From Trueperaceae bacterium (GTDB lineage: Bacteria; Deinococcota; Deinococci; Deinococcales; Trueperaceae): a stretch of 64,000 nt of DNA. Positions 44,513-53,495 of the stretch are shown one piece after another. The position numbers were made by a program, and so were the translations under genes. The notes beneath the pieces were generated by a model. The model was given only the letters and a program-made list of their open reading frames with translations, was not told the DNA's origin and did no database searches. Positions within the stretch are counted from its first letter, which is position 1; the number at the start of each line of letters is the position of its first letter. The stretch spans positions 1 to 64,000 of the forward strand of contig JACCWH010000237.1 of the NCBI GenBank assembly GCA_013697735.1, read 5' to 3'.

Positions 44513-45789
44513 CACTCCCCCGGGGCGCGGGCGTCGGCCGGCGCCGCCACGCCGAGGGGCGGCGCCTCCCAACCGGCGTCGTGGTAGATGCGTCGCACGA
44601 GACGCTCGGCCGCGCCTGGGCCCGGCATGGTGGCGAGCAGTCGCGCCCTGCGTCGGGCGAGGTCGTTCGTATCGTCGATGAGCGCCGCCGCCGCCGCCGC
44701 TACGCCGCTCGGGTCGACCACGCCCTTGAGCTCGACCATGAGCGCTTCTCGCGAGAACTGGTTGGGGAGCGAGATCGGGTAGCGCAGACGCTCGACGAAG
44801 AGGCGGACGGCGTTCCGCTTGAGCGCCGTCCCGACCACCGGGAGGAGTGAGAGCCAGTGGCCGGGGCCTTCGAGTGGGATCACTTCGGGGCGGTTGAGCG
44901 GCAGCATCACCACGCTCGGCACGCCGGCGATGCCGAGTTCGAGCGTGTTCGTGCCGGGGATGGTGACGGCGATCGTGGCCGCGCGCATGTGCGCGTGACG
45001 CTCCCCTTCGGGCACCATCTCGACCACCGCGCCGTGCGGCGCGTGCACGCGGTCGCCGTCGCGTCGCCCAGCCACGCCGCCGAGCGTGCCGGCTTCGACG
45101 CCCGCGATGCCGGCGTCGATCGTCGCCTCTCGCAGGAGGCGACTGACGGGCCAGACGAAGCGGGCGCCGGGGTAGCGCGGGGCGAGCTGGTCGGCGAGCG
45201 CGATCATGAACGGTATCAGGTGCACGGCGAAGGCGTCGCGGGATCCGGCGAGGAGCAACACGTGCGGCGATCCGGCGTTGGCGATCGGCGGCGCCGCGTG
45301 GACGGCGTCGGCGACGAGGTTCCCCACCACCTCGACCCGGTCGGCCGAGGCGCCGAAGAGGCGCGCCTTGCGACGCGTGGCGTCGTCGTGCACGAAGAGG
45401 CGCTCGAGGCCGCGCGCGAAGTAGGGGACGAAGCTGTAGCGAACGGCCGGCACGCGCAGTCGTCGCGCCAGCGACACCGCCAGCGCGCCGTTCCCGCCCA
45501 TCGATACCACCACGCCGCGATCGGCGCCCTGCAGCGCCGCCGGCGCCCGCCCGGTGGCCGCCGCTCGGACGTACTCTTGCGGCGTGGTGACGGCGTCGGC
45601 GCCGAAGGTCGCCGCGAGGGTGCTCTCGCTGCCGCCGGCGAATTGGCACGGGATGAGCGCGATCGCCACACGCACGTCGGGATCGAGTCTGCGGAGTGTG
45701 TCGAGGGTCGGGCGCACCCACGTCAGGAGCTCGCCGGGGCCGTTGCTGACGAGCACCACCTGGCGATTAGGGGCGCTCGGCGGCGTCAT
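44512..45789 (-). CDS. lpxB: Lipid-A-disaccharide synthase-like glycosyltransferase
   Basis: 425 residues, longer than E. coli LpxB (382). The N-terminus VVLVSNGPGELLTWVRPTLDTL replaces the usual AGEASGD motif; VVSMGGNGALAVSLARRL, HVLLLAGSRDAFAVHLIPFM and the C-terminal donor-site region TIPGTNTLELGIAGVPSVVML are of the LpxB/GT19 kind. It would join UDP-2,3-diacyl-GlcN and lipid X. Similar diverged proteins are annotated as lipid-A-disaccharide synthase-related, so acceptor specificity is less sure than for lpxA, C and D. ATGA overlap with lpxA. Confidence 0.72.
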   Translation of the reverse strand: MTPPSAPNRQVVLVSNGPGELLTWVRPTLDTLRRLDPDVRVAIALIPCQFAGGSESTLAATFGADAVTTPQEYVRAAATGRAPAALQGADRGVVVSMGGNGALAVSLARRLRVPAVRYSFVPYFARGLERLFVHDDATRRKARLFGASADRVEVVGNLVADAVHAAPPIANAGSPHVLLLAGSRDAFAVHLIPFMIALADQLAPRYPGARFVWPVSRLLREATIDAGIAGVEAGTLGGVAGRRDGDRVHAPHGAVVEMVPEGERHAHMRAATIAVTIPGTNTLELGIAGVPSVVMLPLNRPEVIPLEGPGHWLSLLPVVGTALKRNAVRLFVERLRYPISLPNQFSREALMVELKGVVDPSGVAAAAAALIDDTNDLARRRARLLATMPGPGAAERLVRRIYHDAGWEAPPLGVAAPADARAPGE

Positions 45790-46559
45790 CGTTCGGCCAG
45801 GAATCGAGCGACGCCTCGGCGCGACGCCTTGGCGAACGCCTCCATGGTCGCGACGTCGTCGTGCAGCGTGGCGAGGTGCGCAACGGTGTCGCGATCGCGT
45901 CGGCGGAATGCGCGTAGCGCCTGCTCGAGCGCGGTGTAGCGCTCCCCCTGCACGCCGCGCCGCAGCAAGCCCACGCGGTTGAGCCGAAAGTGTCGGGCCG
46001 GTGCGCCACGCGCCATCGTGAAGGGGAGGACGTCGCGGTTCGTCCCCGATCCGGCACCGAACATGGCGCCGCGCCCGATGCGGCAGTGCTGGTGCACGAG
46101 GCTCGCGGCGCCGACGACGGCGCCGTCACCGATCTCGACGTGACCGCCGAGCTGCACCCCGTTCGTGAGCACGCAGTCGGCGCCTATGTCGTCGTTGTGG
46201 GAGACGTGCACGTAGGCCATCACCAAGGTGCGGGCGCCGACGCGCGTCGACATGCCCTCGCCGGTCGCCCGATGGACGGTCGCGAACTCGCGCACGTCGA
46301 CACCGTCCTCGAGCAGCACGCCGCTCGGCTCGCCTTCGAACGTGGTGTCCATGGGATCCCCGCCGATCACCGCGTACGGTCCGACGCGGCAGCCGACGCC
46401 CACGACGGTCCCCGCATGCAGCACCGTGCCGATGTTGATCACGCTGCCGGCACCGACGCGCACACCCGCCTCGATCACGGCTCCGGCACGGACATCGACG
46501 TCGTCGGCGAGCTCGGCCCCCGGGTCGACGTGCGCGGCTGCGTGAACGCGTGCCTCCAT
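45786..46559 (-). CDS. lpxA: UDP-(GlcNAc or GlcNAc3N) acyltransferase LpxA
   Basis: 257 residues: a left-handed beta-helix of imperfect hexapeptides followed by a helical C-terminal domain. The family points are GVDVREFATVHRATGEG, the catalytic histidine in AYVHVSHNDDIG, and SLVHQHCRIGRGAMFGAGSGTNRDV before LPF. It transfers a 3-hydroxyacyl chain from ACP to position 3 of UDP-GlcNAc, or of UDP-GlcNAc3N if the GnnA-like gene upstream is functional. It sits 2 bases after fabZ, which competes for the same hydroxyacyl-ACP. Confidence 0.9.
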   Translation of the reverse strand: MEARVHAAAHVDPGAELADDVDVRAGAVIEAGVRVGAGSVINIGTVLHAGTVVGVGCRVGPYAVIGGDPMDTTFEGEPSGVLLEDGVDVREFATVHRATGEGMSTRVGARTLVMAYVHVSHNDDIGADCVLTNGVQLGGHVEIGDGAVVGAASLVHQHCRIGRGAMFGAGSGTNRDVLPFTMARGAPARHFRLNRVGLLRRGVQGERYTALEQALRAFRRRDRDTVAHLATLHDDVATMEAFAKASRRGVARFLAER

Positions 46560-46561
46560 CG

Positions 46562-46987
46562 TCAGCGGGCGTAGACGAACGAGAGGGTAGCCGTCGCAGC
46601 GACCTCGTCACCGACGAGCGCGATGGCCTCGACCGTACACAGGCCGCGGCGAAAGCGCGTGATGGTGCCGGTGAGGCGGAGCCGGTCGCCCGGAACGACC
46701 TTGCGTCGGAACCGGGCCCCGTCGATGCCGGCGAGGTACCCCACGGCGCCCTCGGGCATGGTGTCGCCCTCGCGCATCTGGAGCCCGATGGCGGCTGCCT
46801 GCGCGAGTGCCTCGATCATGAGCACGCCCGGCATCACGCTTTCCGACGGGAAGTGCCCCTGGAAGTAGGGCTCGCCGTGACTGACGTTCTTGACGCACTC
46901 GAATTCGTCGCCGCGCTGCGAGACGAAGGCGTCGACCATGAGGAACGGGAATCGGTGGGGGAGCATGTCGCGCACGTCGACCGCCAT
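46562..46987 (-). CDS. fabZ: 3-hydroxyacyl-ACP dehydratase FabZ
   Basis: 141 residues. Hot-dog fold with MLPHRFPFLMVD near the N-terminus (catalytic His) and GHFPSESVMPGVLMIEALAQ (catalytic Glu). It dehydrates 3-hydroxyacyl-ACP in fatty-acid elongation; fabZ next to lpxA is a common arrangement because both draw on the same pool. It has its own leaderless promoter, so the lower half of the lpx cluster can be expressed separately. Confidence 0.95.
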   Translation of the reverse strand: MAVDVRDMLPHRFPFLMVDAFVSQRGDEFECVKNVSHGEPYFQGHFPSESVMPGVLMIEALAQAAAIGLQMREGDTMPEGAVGYLAGIDGARFRRKVVPGDRLRLTGTITRFRRGLCTVEAIALVGDEVAATATLSFVYAR

Positions 46988-46993
46988 GCGCGC

Positions 46994-46999
46994 ACTCTA
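46994..46999 (-). promoter_or_regulatory. -10 box TAGAGT for fabZ (leaderless, internal to the lpx cluster)
   Basis: TAGAGT, 6 bases, ATG. Confidence 0.6.
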
Positions 47000-47052
47000 C
47001 CGTACGCCTGCGCCTGCGTTCGGACGCCGCCGGCGGCCGCGTACCTCGTGCC

Positions 47053-48033
47053 TCACGTCGCTCCGTCGCCGACCACGGCGCGGCTTCCGGCGAGGCGCGC
47101 CAGCAGATCCGTCGCGAGCGTGAGCGAGCGGAGATCGTCCTCGAGCGTCCCGATCGGCGGCGCCGCGTTCCGGATGCGAGCGAGGAAGTGCTCGAGCTCC
47201 TTACGAAGGGGGTTGTCTTCGAAGACGACGTGGCGGTCGACGTGGACGTGATTGCCGTTGCCGGCGCTCGGTTGCGGGCGGTAGATCGCGATCTCCGTGT
47301 GCGGTTCGCGAGCGAAGTCGAGGCGGAACGTCTGATTCGCCTCGGCTACCACGAGGCTCCGCTCCGCGTCCGGAGCCACGCGTGACGCGAGGAACCGCGC
47401 GATGCAGCCGTCCGTGAAGGTGATCTGGGCTGCCGCGACATCCTCGTGGCGGCTGCCGTTGAGCGCGTGACCGGCCACGCACACGTCGGCGACGGGCGCC
47501 TTCACGAGGCCGAGCACGATGTCGATGTCGTGGATCATCAGGTCGAGGATCACGCCCACGTCCTTGATGCGGGTGTTGGGGGTGAGGCGGCGCGCTTCGA
47601 TCAGGTACGGCCGCGTCACCTCGCGCTTCAGGAGTTGCACTGCCCGGTAGAAGCGCGTGATGTGGCCGACCTGCATCACCTTGCCGCGGAGCCGACTGAG
47701 GGCGGCGAGTTCACGCGCCTGACCGACCTCCGTCGCGACCGGTTTTTCGACGAGGATGTGGATGCCGGCTTCGAGCATCTGCGTGGCGATGCGATGGTGG
47801 AGGCTCGTCGGCGCCGCCACGCTCGCCGCCTCGACGTCGACGGCGCCGAGCATCGCGTCGACGCTCTCGAAGACGTCGCAGCCGTACTGGGCCGCGGCGT
47901 AGGTGCGTGCATCCGGGTCGGGATCCACCATCGCCACGAGGCTCGCGCTCGGGAGGGCGGTGTAGACCGAGGCGTGGTATCGCCCCATCACACCGGCGCC
48001 GACCACGGCGACTCGCGTGTGGGGCGCCTTCAT
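47053..48033 (-). CDS. Gfo/Idh/MocA oxidoreductase, GnnA-like
   Basis: 326 residues. NAD(P) motif VAVVGAGVMGRYHA, the family EKP motif in ILVEKPVATEVGQA near residue 97, and the histidine of MIHDIDIVLGLV near residue 172. Position between lpxC and fabZ-lpxA matches UDP-GlcNAc 3-dehydrogenase (GnnA), which with aminotransferase GnnB makes the 3-amino sugar for amide-linked lipid A in Acidithiobacillus and Leptospira. No gnnB is in the window, so this remains a hypothesis. The start overlaps the lpxC stop (ATGA). Confidence 0.7.
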   Translation of the reverse strand: MKAPHTRVAVVGAGVMGRYHASVYTALPSASLVAMVDPDPDARTYAAAQYGCDVFESVDAMLGAVDVEAASVAAPTSLHHRIATQMLEAGIHILVEKPVATEVGQARELAALSRLRGKVMQVGHITRFYRAVQLLKREVTRPYLIEARRLTPNTRIKDVGVILDLMIHDIDIVLGLVKAPVADVCVAGHALNGSRHEDVAAAQITFTDGCIARFLASRVAPDAERSLVVAEANQTFRLDFAREPHTEIAIYRPQPSAGNGNHVHVDRHVVFEDNPLRKELEHFLARIRNAAPPIGTLEDDLRSLTLATDLLARLAGSRAVVGDGAT

Positions 48034-48854
48034 GCGGGCCCCGGGGTCCGGAGGCCCGTCGCGGACTCGCCGCGATCGCTCATGCTCGCCGCCAGCGTCC
48101 GCAGGTGTCGCACGAAGCGGACGTGCGCGGCGTGCGAGCCCCGCACGATCGTGAGCGCGCCACCGAGGGGCCGTCCGAGCAGCGCGAGGTCACCGAGCGC
48201 GTCGAGCGCCTTGTGACGCACCGGTTCGTCGGCGGTGTGCAGGGGGGTGTCGGGACCGGCGGGTGAGAAGACGACGCCGCAGCCGGGCACCGCCCCGCGC
48301 GCGAGACCGCGAGCATGGAGCTCGGCGATCTCATCGCGGAACGCGAACGTGCGCGCCGCGAGCAGATCGCCGTAGCTCGTCGGTCTCCCGCTCCACGACT
48401 GCAGTCCGATCGGCTCCGGGAACGACACGCGAACCTCGAGAGAGCTTTCCCCGACGCTTGCCTCGAGCGTCGAGCGCTCGTGGACGACGCGGATCGGCGC
48501 GAGTACATCGAACGGGTCGGGCGTGGGCGGTGGTGGTCCCAAGGCGGCGACCGCTTCCCCCCACGCGCTCGCCGACCCGTCGAGGATCGGCAGCTCCGGA
48601 CCCTCGACCTCGATCGTCACACCGGACCAGAAGCCGGCGACCGACAGTGCGGCGAGCAGGTGCTCCACCATCGCGACGCGTGCGCCGTCGCGGCCGAGTA
48701 CCGTGCAACGGGGCGTATCGACCACGTTGTCGACGTCCGCCAGGACCACCGCGCCGCCGCAGTGGAACGCGAGCGGCCCATCGCAGCGGTGGAGGCGTAC
48801 GCGTACGCGCTCCCCGCTGTGGACGCCCGTACCGGTGACGTGAGCTTCGCTCAC
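48030..48854 (-). CDS. lpxC: UDP-3-O-acyl-N-acetylglucosamine deacetylase
   Basis: 274 residues. Zinc ligands and catalytic residues are visible: MVEHLLAAL (first His), [16 protein letters not shown] (His and Asp), and the catalytic His in [26 protein letters not shown] opens domain I and [12 protein letters not shown] is the family loop. It commits the pathway to lipid A by removing the N-acetyl group. The GTG start at 48854 overlaps the lpxD stop (GTGA). Confidence 0.93.
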   Translation of the reverse strand: MSEAHVTGTGVHSGERVRVRLHRCDGPLAFHCGGAVVLADVDNVVDTPRCTVLGRDGARVAMVEHLLAALSVAGFWSGVTIEVEGPELPILDGSASAWGEAVAALGPPPPTPDPFDVLAPIRVVHERSTLEASVGESSLEVRVSFPEPIGLQSWSGRPTSYGDLLAARTFAFRDEIAELHARGLARGAVPGCGVVFSPAGPDTPLHTADEPVRHKALDALGDLALLGRPLGGALTIVRGSHAAHVRFVRHLRTLAASMSDRGESATGLRTPGPA

Positions 48855-49906
48855 CGTGGTTCGCCCGCCGCGCGCACCGCTTGCCACATGCGCTCGAGTT
48901 TGTTGATCAGGTATCGCTCTCGCACCCAGCCGCGGAAGGGTTGCGCCGGTAGTCCCCCCCACGTCTCGCCGGCCGGTATCTCCTTCGAGACGCCGCTCCC
49001 ACCGGCGAGGCGGACGTCGTCGCCGACGGTGACGTGATCGGCGATCATGCAGCCTCCGCCCATCACGACACGAGCGCCGATTCGGCAGGAGCCGGCGAGT
49101 CCCGAGAGCCCGGCGATCACGGCGTCGTCGCCGATGACGACGTTGTGGCCGATCTGGCACAGGTTGTCGACCTTCACGCGGTTCCCGATTCGTGTGTCGT
49201 CGAGCGTGCCGCGGTCGACGGCGGTGTTGGCGCCGAGTTCGACGTCGTCCCCGATCGTGACACCCCCGAGGTGGTGGATCTTCTCCGCACCGTTGGGTCC
49301 GAAGGCGTACCCGAACCCGTCCGCTCCGATGACCACACCGGCGTGGAGCCGCACGCGGTCTCCGATGCGCACGCCGTCGTAGAGCACCACACCATCGTGC
49401 AGGACGCCGTGCGCGCCGATGGACGATCCGGCTCCGACGCTGCAGCGAGCGCCGATCGCCGTTCCTTCGCCGATGGTGGCGTCGGGGCCGACGTAGGCTC
49501 CGGGTCCGATACGGACGTCGGCCCCGAGGCGCGCGCTCGCGTCGACCACGGCGCTCGCCGCGATCCCGGGCGGCGTGGTCGCGGGGCGGGCATCGAGCCG
49601 GGCCGAGGTGCGCGCCAACGCCACACGGGTGTCGCGCACGCCCACGAGCGCGACGCCTTCTCGCAGGGCAGCGGCGCGGAGCGTCTCCTCGTCGACCCGT
49701 ACCTCCTCGACGATCAGGGCGACCAGCCCGGCCTGCGCGAGCGCTCCGATCCGCTCCGGATCGGGCTTTGGCCAGACGGCCACGGCCCCGGGGACCGGGC
49801 GTGCGACGCTCACGAGGACCTCCACGCTGCGCGCGTCGCCGTGGTGGCGTCCGTCCACGAGCGCTGCCAGTTCGGTGCTCGAGACGCTCACTCCCGACCC
49901 GCTCAC
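48851..49906 (-). CDS. lpxD: UDP-3-O-(acyl)glucosamine N-acyltransferase
   Basis: 351 residues. An N-terminal uridine-binding domain (1-105) is followed by a hexapeptide beta-helix ([20 protein letters not shown]). The catalytic histidine is in [13 protein letters not shown] near residue 240, with [17 protein letters not shown] before it; the C-terminal helix contains [20 protein letters not shown]. It adds the second 3-hydroxyacyl chain. The GTG start at 49906 overlaps the stop of the S55 protease gene (GTGA). Confidence 0.93.
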   Translation of the reverse strand: MSGSGVSVSSTELAALVDGRHHGDARSVEVLVSVARPVPGAVAVWPKPDPERIGALAQAGLVALIVEEVRVDEETLRAAALREGVALVGVRDTRVALARTSARLDARPATTPPGIAASAVVDASARLGADVRIGPGAYVGPDATIGEGTAIGARCSVGAGSSIGAHGVLHDGVVLYDGVRIGDRVRLHAGVVIGADGFGYAFGPNGAEKIHHLGGVTIGDDVELGANTAVDRGTLDDTRIGNRVKVDNLCQIGHNVVIGDDAVIAGLSGLAGSCRIGARVVMGGGCMIADHVTVGDDVRLAGGSGVSKEIPAGETWGGLPAQPFRGWVRERYLINKLERMWQAVRAAGEPR

Positions 49907-51708
49907 GGATCGTCCCCCGTCGACACGTTGTCGTCTCCCTCCGGCGCTACCACGTCGGCATCCTCTCCTGGCGGGGCCACGTCGATCGACAACGTTCTGG
50001 CGCCTTGGATCACGTAGGGCAGCGCGAGCCTGCCGATTTCGTTCCACGGCCCTCCTTCGGCACGGATCTCGACCACTAGGTCGGCGCCCTGTGGTCGCTC
50101 CCGGAGCGCGGTCAGTAACTCACCGTACGACAAGAGCACGTCGTCGGCGTGCACATCGTTCTCATCTCGTGCCTCGCCCCCACCCCGCACCCGGAGCTCG
50201 AGATCTCCGGAGAGGTCGGCGGGAAGGCGGCCGTAGAAGGCCTTCACCTCCGAGGCGCGTCGCCACGGTTGGAGGCGGAGCATCAGGGAGAGCCACCCCC
50301 CGGCGACGGGTACCTCGCCGTCGACGAGGACCTCGACGACCTCGGCATCTCGCCGCCGCTCGTCGATCGTGATCGCCACCTGCACGGCGGTCGGACGCGC
50401 TTCCTGAAAGGCGTTCGTCGCCAGAATGGCGAGTGGGAGGCTCGCGAGTCGCGCCGCTGCCAGCGAGACGTCGACCGCGTGGGCGGTCCGCTCCGTGAGG
50501 CGCAAGGGTGGCCCGCCGGGGAGGTCGATCTCCCAGGCGATGTCGGCCGTGCCGGATCCCGTGCGCCGCCACGTGCGGTCGATCGCCTCGAGCGTCGAGA
50601 TCGCGAGCAGGACCGGCCACACGCGTTCGTCGGCGACGACGTCGAAGCGCAGCGTCTCGTGCCTCGATCCGGTGGTGACGCCGACCGTGACCGCTACCAT
50701 CTCGGGATCCTCACCGAGCGCCGCCGCGATGCCGGCCGGGCCATCCTGCACGACCGTGCCGAGGAGCTCCCCGCCGACGTTCGCGAGCTTGAACGGGACG
50801 ACGCGGCTCGGCACGATCGCCGTCACCGTCGCTGGAACGAGCGGCCATGAGGTCGGACCGACGCCGAGGAACGGGTGGCCGAATGCCAGCAGGGCGTCGG
50901 ACGTCACGTCGGTGACCGTGCCGACGACGGCGATCGTGATGTCGCCGCGGACGAGCGCGACGGCGACCGCCGACCCCGGGACCGGCTGGCGGGCGGCGTC
51001 CGGGCTGCGGCTGGCACCTCCGGCCTGAACTGGACGTAGCGCATGCGTCGCGGTGCTGAGGACGGTCTGGTCGAGGAGCGCGAGCGCGCGTGCGCCGAGA
51101 CCGGCGACCGCGAGCGGCGTGGCGATCGGCACCACCCCGTTCGCTCCGAGGTCGGCGTGCGGCGCGAACGTGCCCGCCGAGGGCCCGTCGCCCCAGTCGA
51201 GCGCTCCTTCGCGCATCGCGTCGATGGGCGTCACGAGCGCGAGGCGGGCGTCGCTCTCGGGGAAGACGTACGCGAGGGCGCCGAGCAAGGCTTCGCCCCG
51301 CGCGTGCGGGAGGTAGACCGGGCTACCGCTCATGCCGGCGGCAACGCCGCCGATGGCGTCGATGAACGGCCCCTCCACGCGCACGAGAACGAGCGGCAGG
51401 CCCGGTCCGAGGTCGTATTGCAGCGCGATCACGGTGACCGGGAAGCGCTCGATGACGTCGCCGGGGGCGGCCGTGAGGGCGTAGCCGACGGTGCCGGGCT
51501 CGAGTTCGTCGAGCGGAAACGCCGGAAACGGCGCAGTTCGCGTGGTTCCCGCCTGTGCCGCCCCCAGATTGCCGAGCGAGAGGCCGAGGGAGACCACGAG
51601 CACGGTGAGCACGCCCGTGACGCTCGACCGCGCCCGCAGTGTGCGCCGAGCGGTATGACGCCCCTCGTGGTGTGCGCGGGCGAGTGGCGGTGAGACCGCC
51701 CGTGGCAT
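49903..51708 (-). CDS. SpoIVB-type serine protease (peptidase S55 domain), exported
   Basis: 601 residues. A basic N-terminus and a signal peptide (residues ~30-52, [21 protein letters not shown]). The S55 domain (about 65-290) has [23 protein letters not shown], the nucleophile segment [10 protein letters not shown] near 123, and FGHPFLGVG, where the active-site His is expected. The C-terminal ~300 residues are beta-rich and unassigned. No PDZ domain is seen. It is translationally coupled to mreB2 upstream and lpxD downstream, so an envelope-quality or regulatory role is plausible. Confidence 0.82.
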   Translation of the reverse strand: MPRAVSPPLARAHHEGRHTARRTLRARSSVTGVLTVLVVSLGLSLGNLGAAQAGTTRTAPFPAFPLDELEPGTVGYALTAAPGDVIERFPVTVIALQYDLGPGLPLVLVRVEGPFIDAIGGVAAGMSGSPVYLPHARGEALLGALAYVFPESDARLALVTPIDAMREGALDWGDGPSAGTFAPHADLGANGVVPIATPLAVAGLGARALALLDQTVLSTATHALRPVQAGGASRSPDAARQPVPGSAVAVALVRGDITIAVVGTVTDVTSDALLAFGHPFLGVGPTSWPLVPATVTAIVPSRVVPFKLANVGGELLGTVVQDGPAGIAAALGEDPEMVAVTVGVTTGSRHETLRFDVVADERVWPVLLAISTLEAIDRTWRRTGSGTADIAWEIDLPGGPPLRLTERTAHAVDVSLAAARLASLPLAILATNAFQEARPTAVQVAITIDERRRDAEVVEVLVDGEVPVAGGWLSLMLRLQPWRRASEVKAFYGRLPADLSGDLELRVRGGGEARDENDVHADDVLLSYGELLTALRERPQGADLVVEIRAEGGPWNEIGRLALPYVIQGARTLSIDVAPPGEDADVVAPEGDDNVSTGDDP

Positions 51709-52742
51709 CAGCGCCGCAAGAAGGTGTCTGAAATCAATGCATCTTGCAGCACGGGGATCATGTCGAGCGCTTGACCGGTGCCGAGTGCGACGCAGTCCGT
51801 GGGATTCTCGGCTACGACCACCGGTATCCCGGTCGTCTGGCGCAGCAATTCGTCGAAATTGCGCAGCATCGCGCCACCGCCCGTCATGATGATGCCGCGA
51901 TCGATCACGTCCGAGACGAGTTCCGGGGGGGCCGCCTCGAGCACGCGACGGACACCGTCGGCGATCTTCTGGATGGGCTCCTTGAGCGCCTCGACCGTGT
52001 CTTCCGTGGCGACGCGGATCGTCTTGGGGAGGCCGTTGATCAGGTCACGGCCGCGCACCTCGATCTCGCGAGAATCCTCCTTGCGGTTGATGATCGCGGC
52101 GCCGACCTTCATCTTGACTTCCTCGGCCGTCCTGTCGCCGATGAGGAGGTTCTCCTTATGGCGGATGTAGCGGATGATCGCCTCGTCGAACTCGTTCCCC
52201 GCGATCCGGAGCGATTCCGACACCACGATGCCGCCGAGGCTGATGATGGCCACGTCGGTGGTGCCGCCACCGATGTCGACGATCATCGACCCGGTCGGTT
52301 CGGCGATGGCGACGCCGGCACCGATGGCCGCGGCGAGCGGCTCCTCGATCAGGAACGCCTTGCGGGCACCCACCTCGCGCGTCGCCTGCAGCACGGCCCG
52401 CCGCTCCACCTCCGTCACGCCGGAGGGGACGCAGACCATCACGTTCGGTTTGAAGAAGCGCCCGGCCCGGCCGACCACCTTGCGGACGAACGCCTGCAGC
52501 ATCTTCTCGGTGAGGTCGTAGTCGGCAATGACGCCGTCGCGCATGGGTCGAACGGCAATGATGTTGCCCGGCGTCCGTCCGAGCATGCGATAGGCCTCCT
52601 CGCCGACCGCCTTGACGTCGCCCGTGTCGCGCACCATTGCGATCACGGAGGGTTCGCGCAGCATGATGCCCTTGCCTTTGACGTAGATGAGGACGGTCGC
52701 CGTCCCGAGGTCCACGCCGATCTCTTGCCACAGTCTGAACAT
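51708..52742 (-). CDS. mreB: MreB-like actin homologue, paralogue 2
   Basis: 344 residues. IGVDLGTATVLIYVKGKGI, VDIGGGTTDVAIISLGG, IEEPLAAAIGAG and MTGGGAMLRNF are the actin-fold nucleotide motifs. It is close to paralogue 1 over its whole length but has an N-terminal FRLWQ that could be a membrane-binding amphipathic end, which paralogue 1 lacks. It opens an operon with the S55 protease and lpx genes (TGATG overlap), not with mreCD. AGGAG lies 5 bases before the ATG. Confidence 0.93.
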   Translation of the reverse strand: MFRLWQEIGVDLGTATVLIYVKGKGIMLREPSVIAMVRDTGDVKAVGEEAYRMLGRTPGNIIAVRPMRDGVIADYDLTEKMLQAFVRKVVGRAGRFFKPNVMVCVPSGVTEVERRAVLQATREVGARKAFLIEEPLAAAIGAGVAIAEPTGSMIVDIGGGTTDVAIISLGGIVVSESLRIAGNEFDEAIIRYIRHKENLLIGDRTAEEVKMKVGAAIINRKEDSREIEVRGRDLINGLPKTIRVATEDTVEALKEPIQKIADGVRRVLEAAPPELVSDVIDRGIIMTGGGAMLRNFDELLRQTTGIPVVVAENPTDCVALGTGQALDMIPVLQDALISDTFLRR

Positions 52743-52874
52743 CGATGCTCCTGGCGCCGGTGGGATGCCGGAGGGCCACTCGCCCGGCCGGCCCGTCCGG
52801 CGAGAGGAACGCGGGGGGTGGGGTGCGCGCCGTCGGAGACGGAGCGCGGGCGTGGGTCACGCCGCTGTCGTAGC

Positions 52875-52880
52875 AGTATA
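52875..52880 (-). promoter_or_regulatory. -10 box TATACT of the mreB2-S55-lpxD-lpxC operon
   Basis: The -35 position falls inside the terminator hairpin at 52883-52916. The predicted leader is about 125 bases long. Confidence 0.55.
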
Positions 52881-52882
52881 CC

Positions 52883-52916
52883 CACGCCGTCCGGCGTCGA
52901 CGCACCGGACGGCGTG
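52883..52916 (-). terminator. Terminator hairpin after tsaB, abutting the mreB2 promoter
   Basis: Perfect 12-bp inverted repeat (CACGCCGTCCGG and its complement) with a 10-base loop, starting 3 bases after the tsaB stop codon. Confidence 0.7.
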
Positions 52917-52919
52917 GCG

Positions 52920-53495
52920 TCAGCCGTATCGGGGTAGGAGCGGCGCACCGGCGCGCGCGGCGCGGGCGGCATGGAACGCGTCGGGTGCGATCCCTTCGAC
53001 CAGACGCGCCCCGGGTGGTACCTCCGCGCGCGGGCGCCGGCGCCCCTCCTCGAGCACGTCGATGTCGTCGCCGATCCGCCGAAAGCGGCCCGCATAGACG
53101 GCGCCTCGGCGGGCATCGATCGCCGACCAACCGACCTCGCCGTCGTCGAGGCCGGCAAGTGCGAGGGCCTCGAGCGTTCCCGCGCCGGCGACTGCGACCC
53201 CGAGCCCGCGGCCGAGCCCGAGTGCCGCCGCGATCCCGATTCGGATCCCGGTGAACGACCCGGGACCGACCCCCACGCCGATCGCCCGAAGCGCCTCGGG
53301 CGCGACGTCGTGGGCACGCACGAACGCGTCGAGCTCGCCCATGAGTGCTCCGGCGAGGTCGCGACCGAGGTCGATGGCGTGGCGGTGCACCACGTCGGTC
53401 GCACCGTCCGCACCAGCTGGCGACCACAGCGCGAGCGCGAGCCACGGCGTGGCAGTGTCGAGGCCGAGGTACCACGGTGAAGGGTCGCTGGTCAT
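52920..53495 (-). CDS. tsaB: tRNA t6A synthesis protein TsaB
   Basis: 191 residues of the ASKHA fold: YLGLDTATPWLALAL at the N-terminus, GVGVGPGSFTGIRIGIAAALGLGRGL near residue 65 (the TsaB signature) and SAIDARRGAVYAGRF. It is the platform of the TsaBDE complex that puts threonylcarbamoyl on A37 of ANN-decoding tRNAs. The start at 53495 overlaps the tsaE stop (ATGA). tsaD and tsaC are not in the window. Confidence 0.92.
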   Translation of the reverse strand: MTSDPSPWYLGLDTATPWLALALWSPAGADGATDVVHRHAIDLGRDLAGALMGELDAFVRAHDVAPEALRAIGVGVGPGSFTGIRIGIAAALGLGRGLGVAVAGAGTLEALALAGLDDGEVGWSAIDARRGAVYAGRFRRIGDDIDVLEEGRRRPRAEVPPGARLVEGIAPDAFHAARAARAGAPLLPRYG

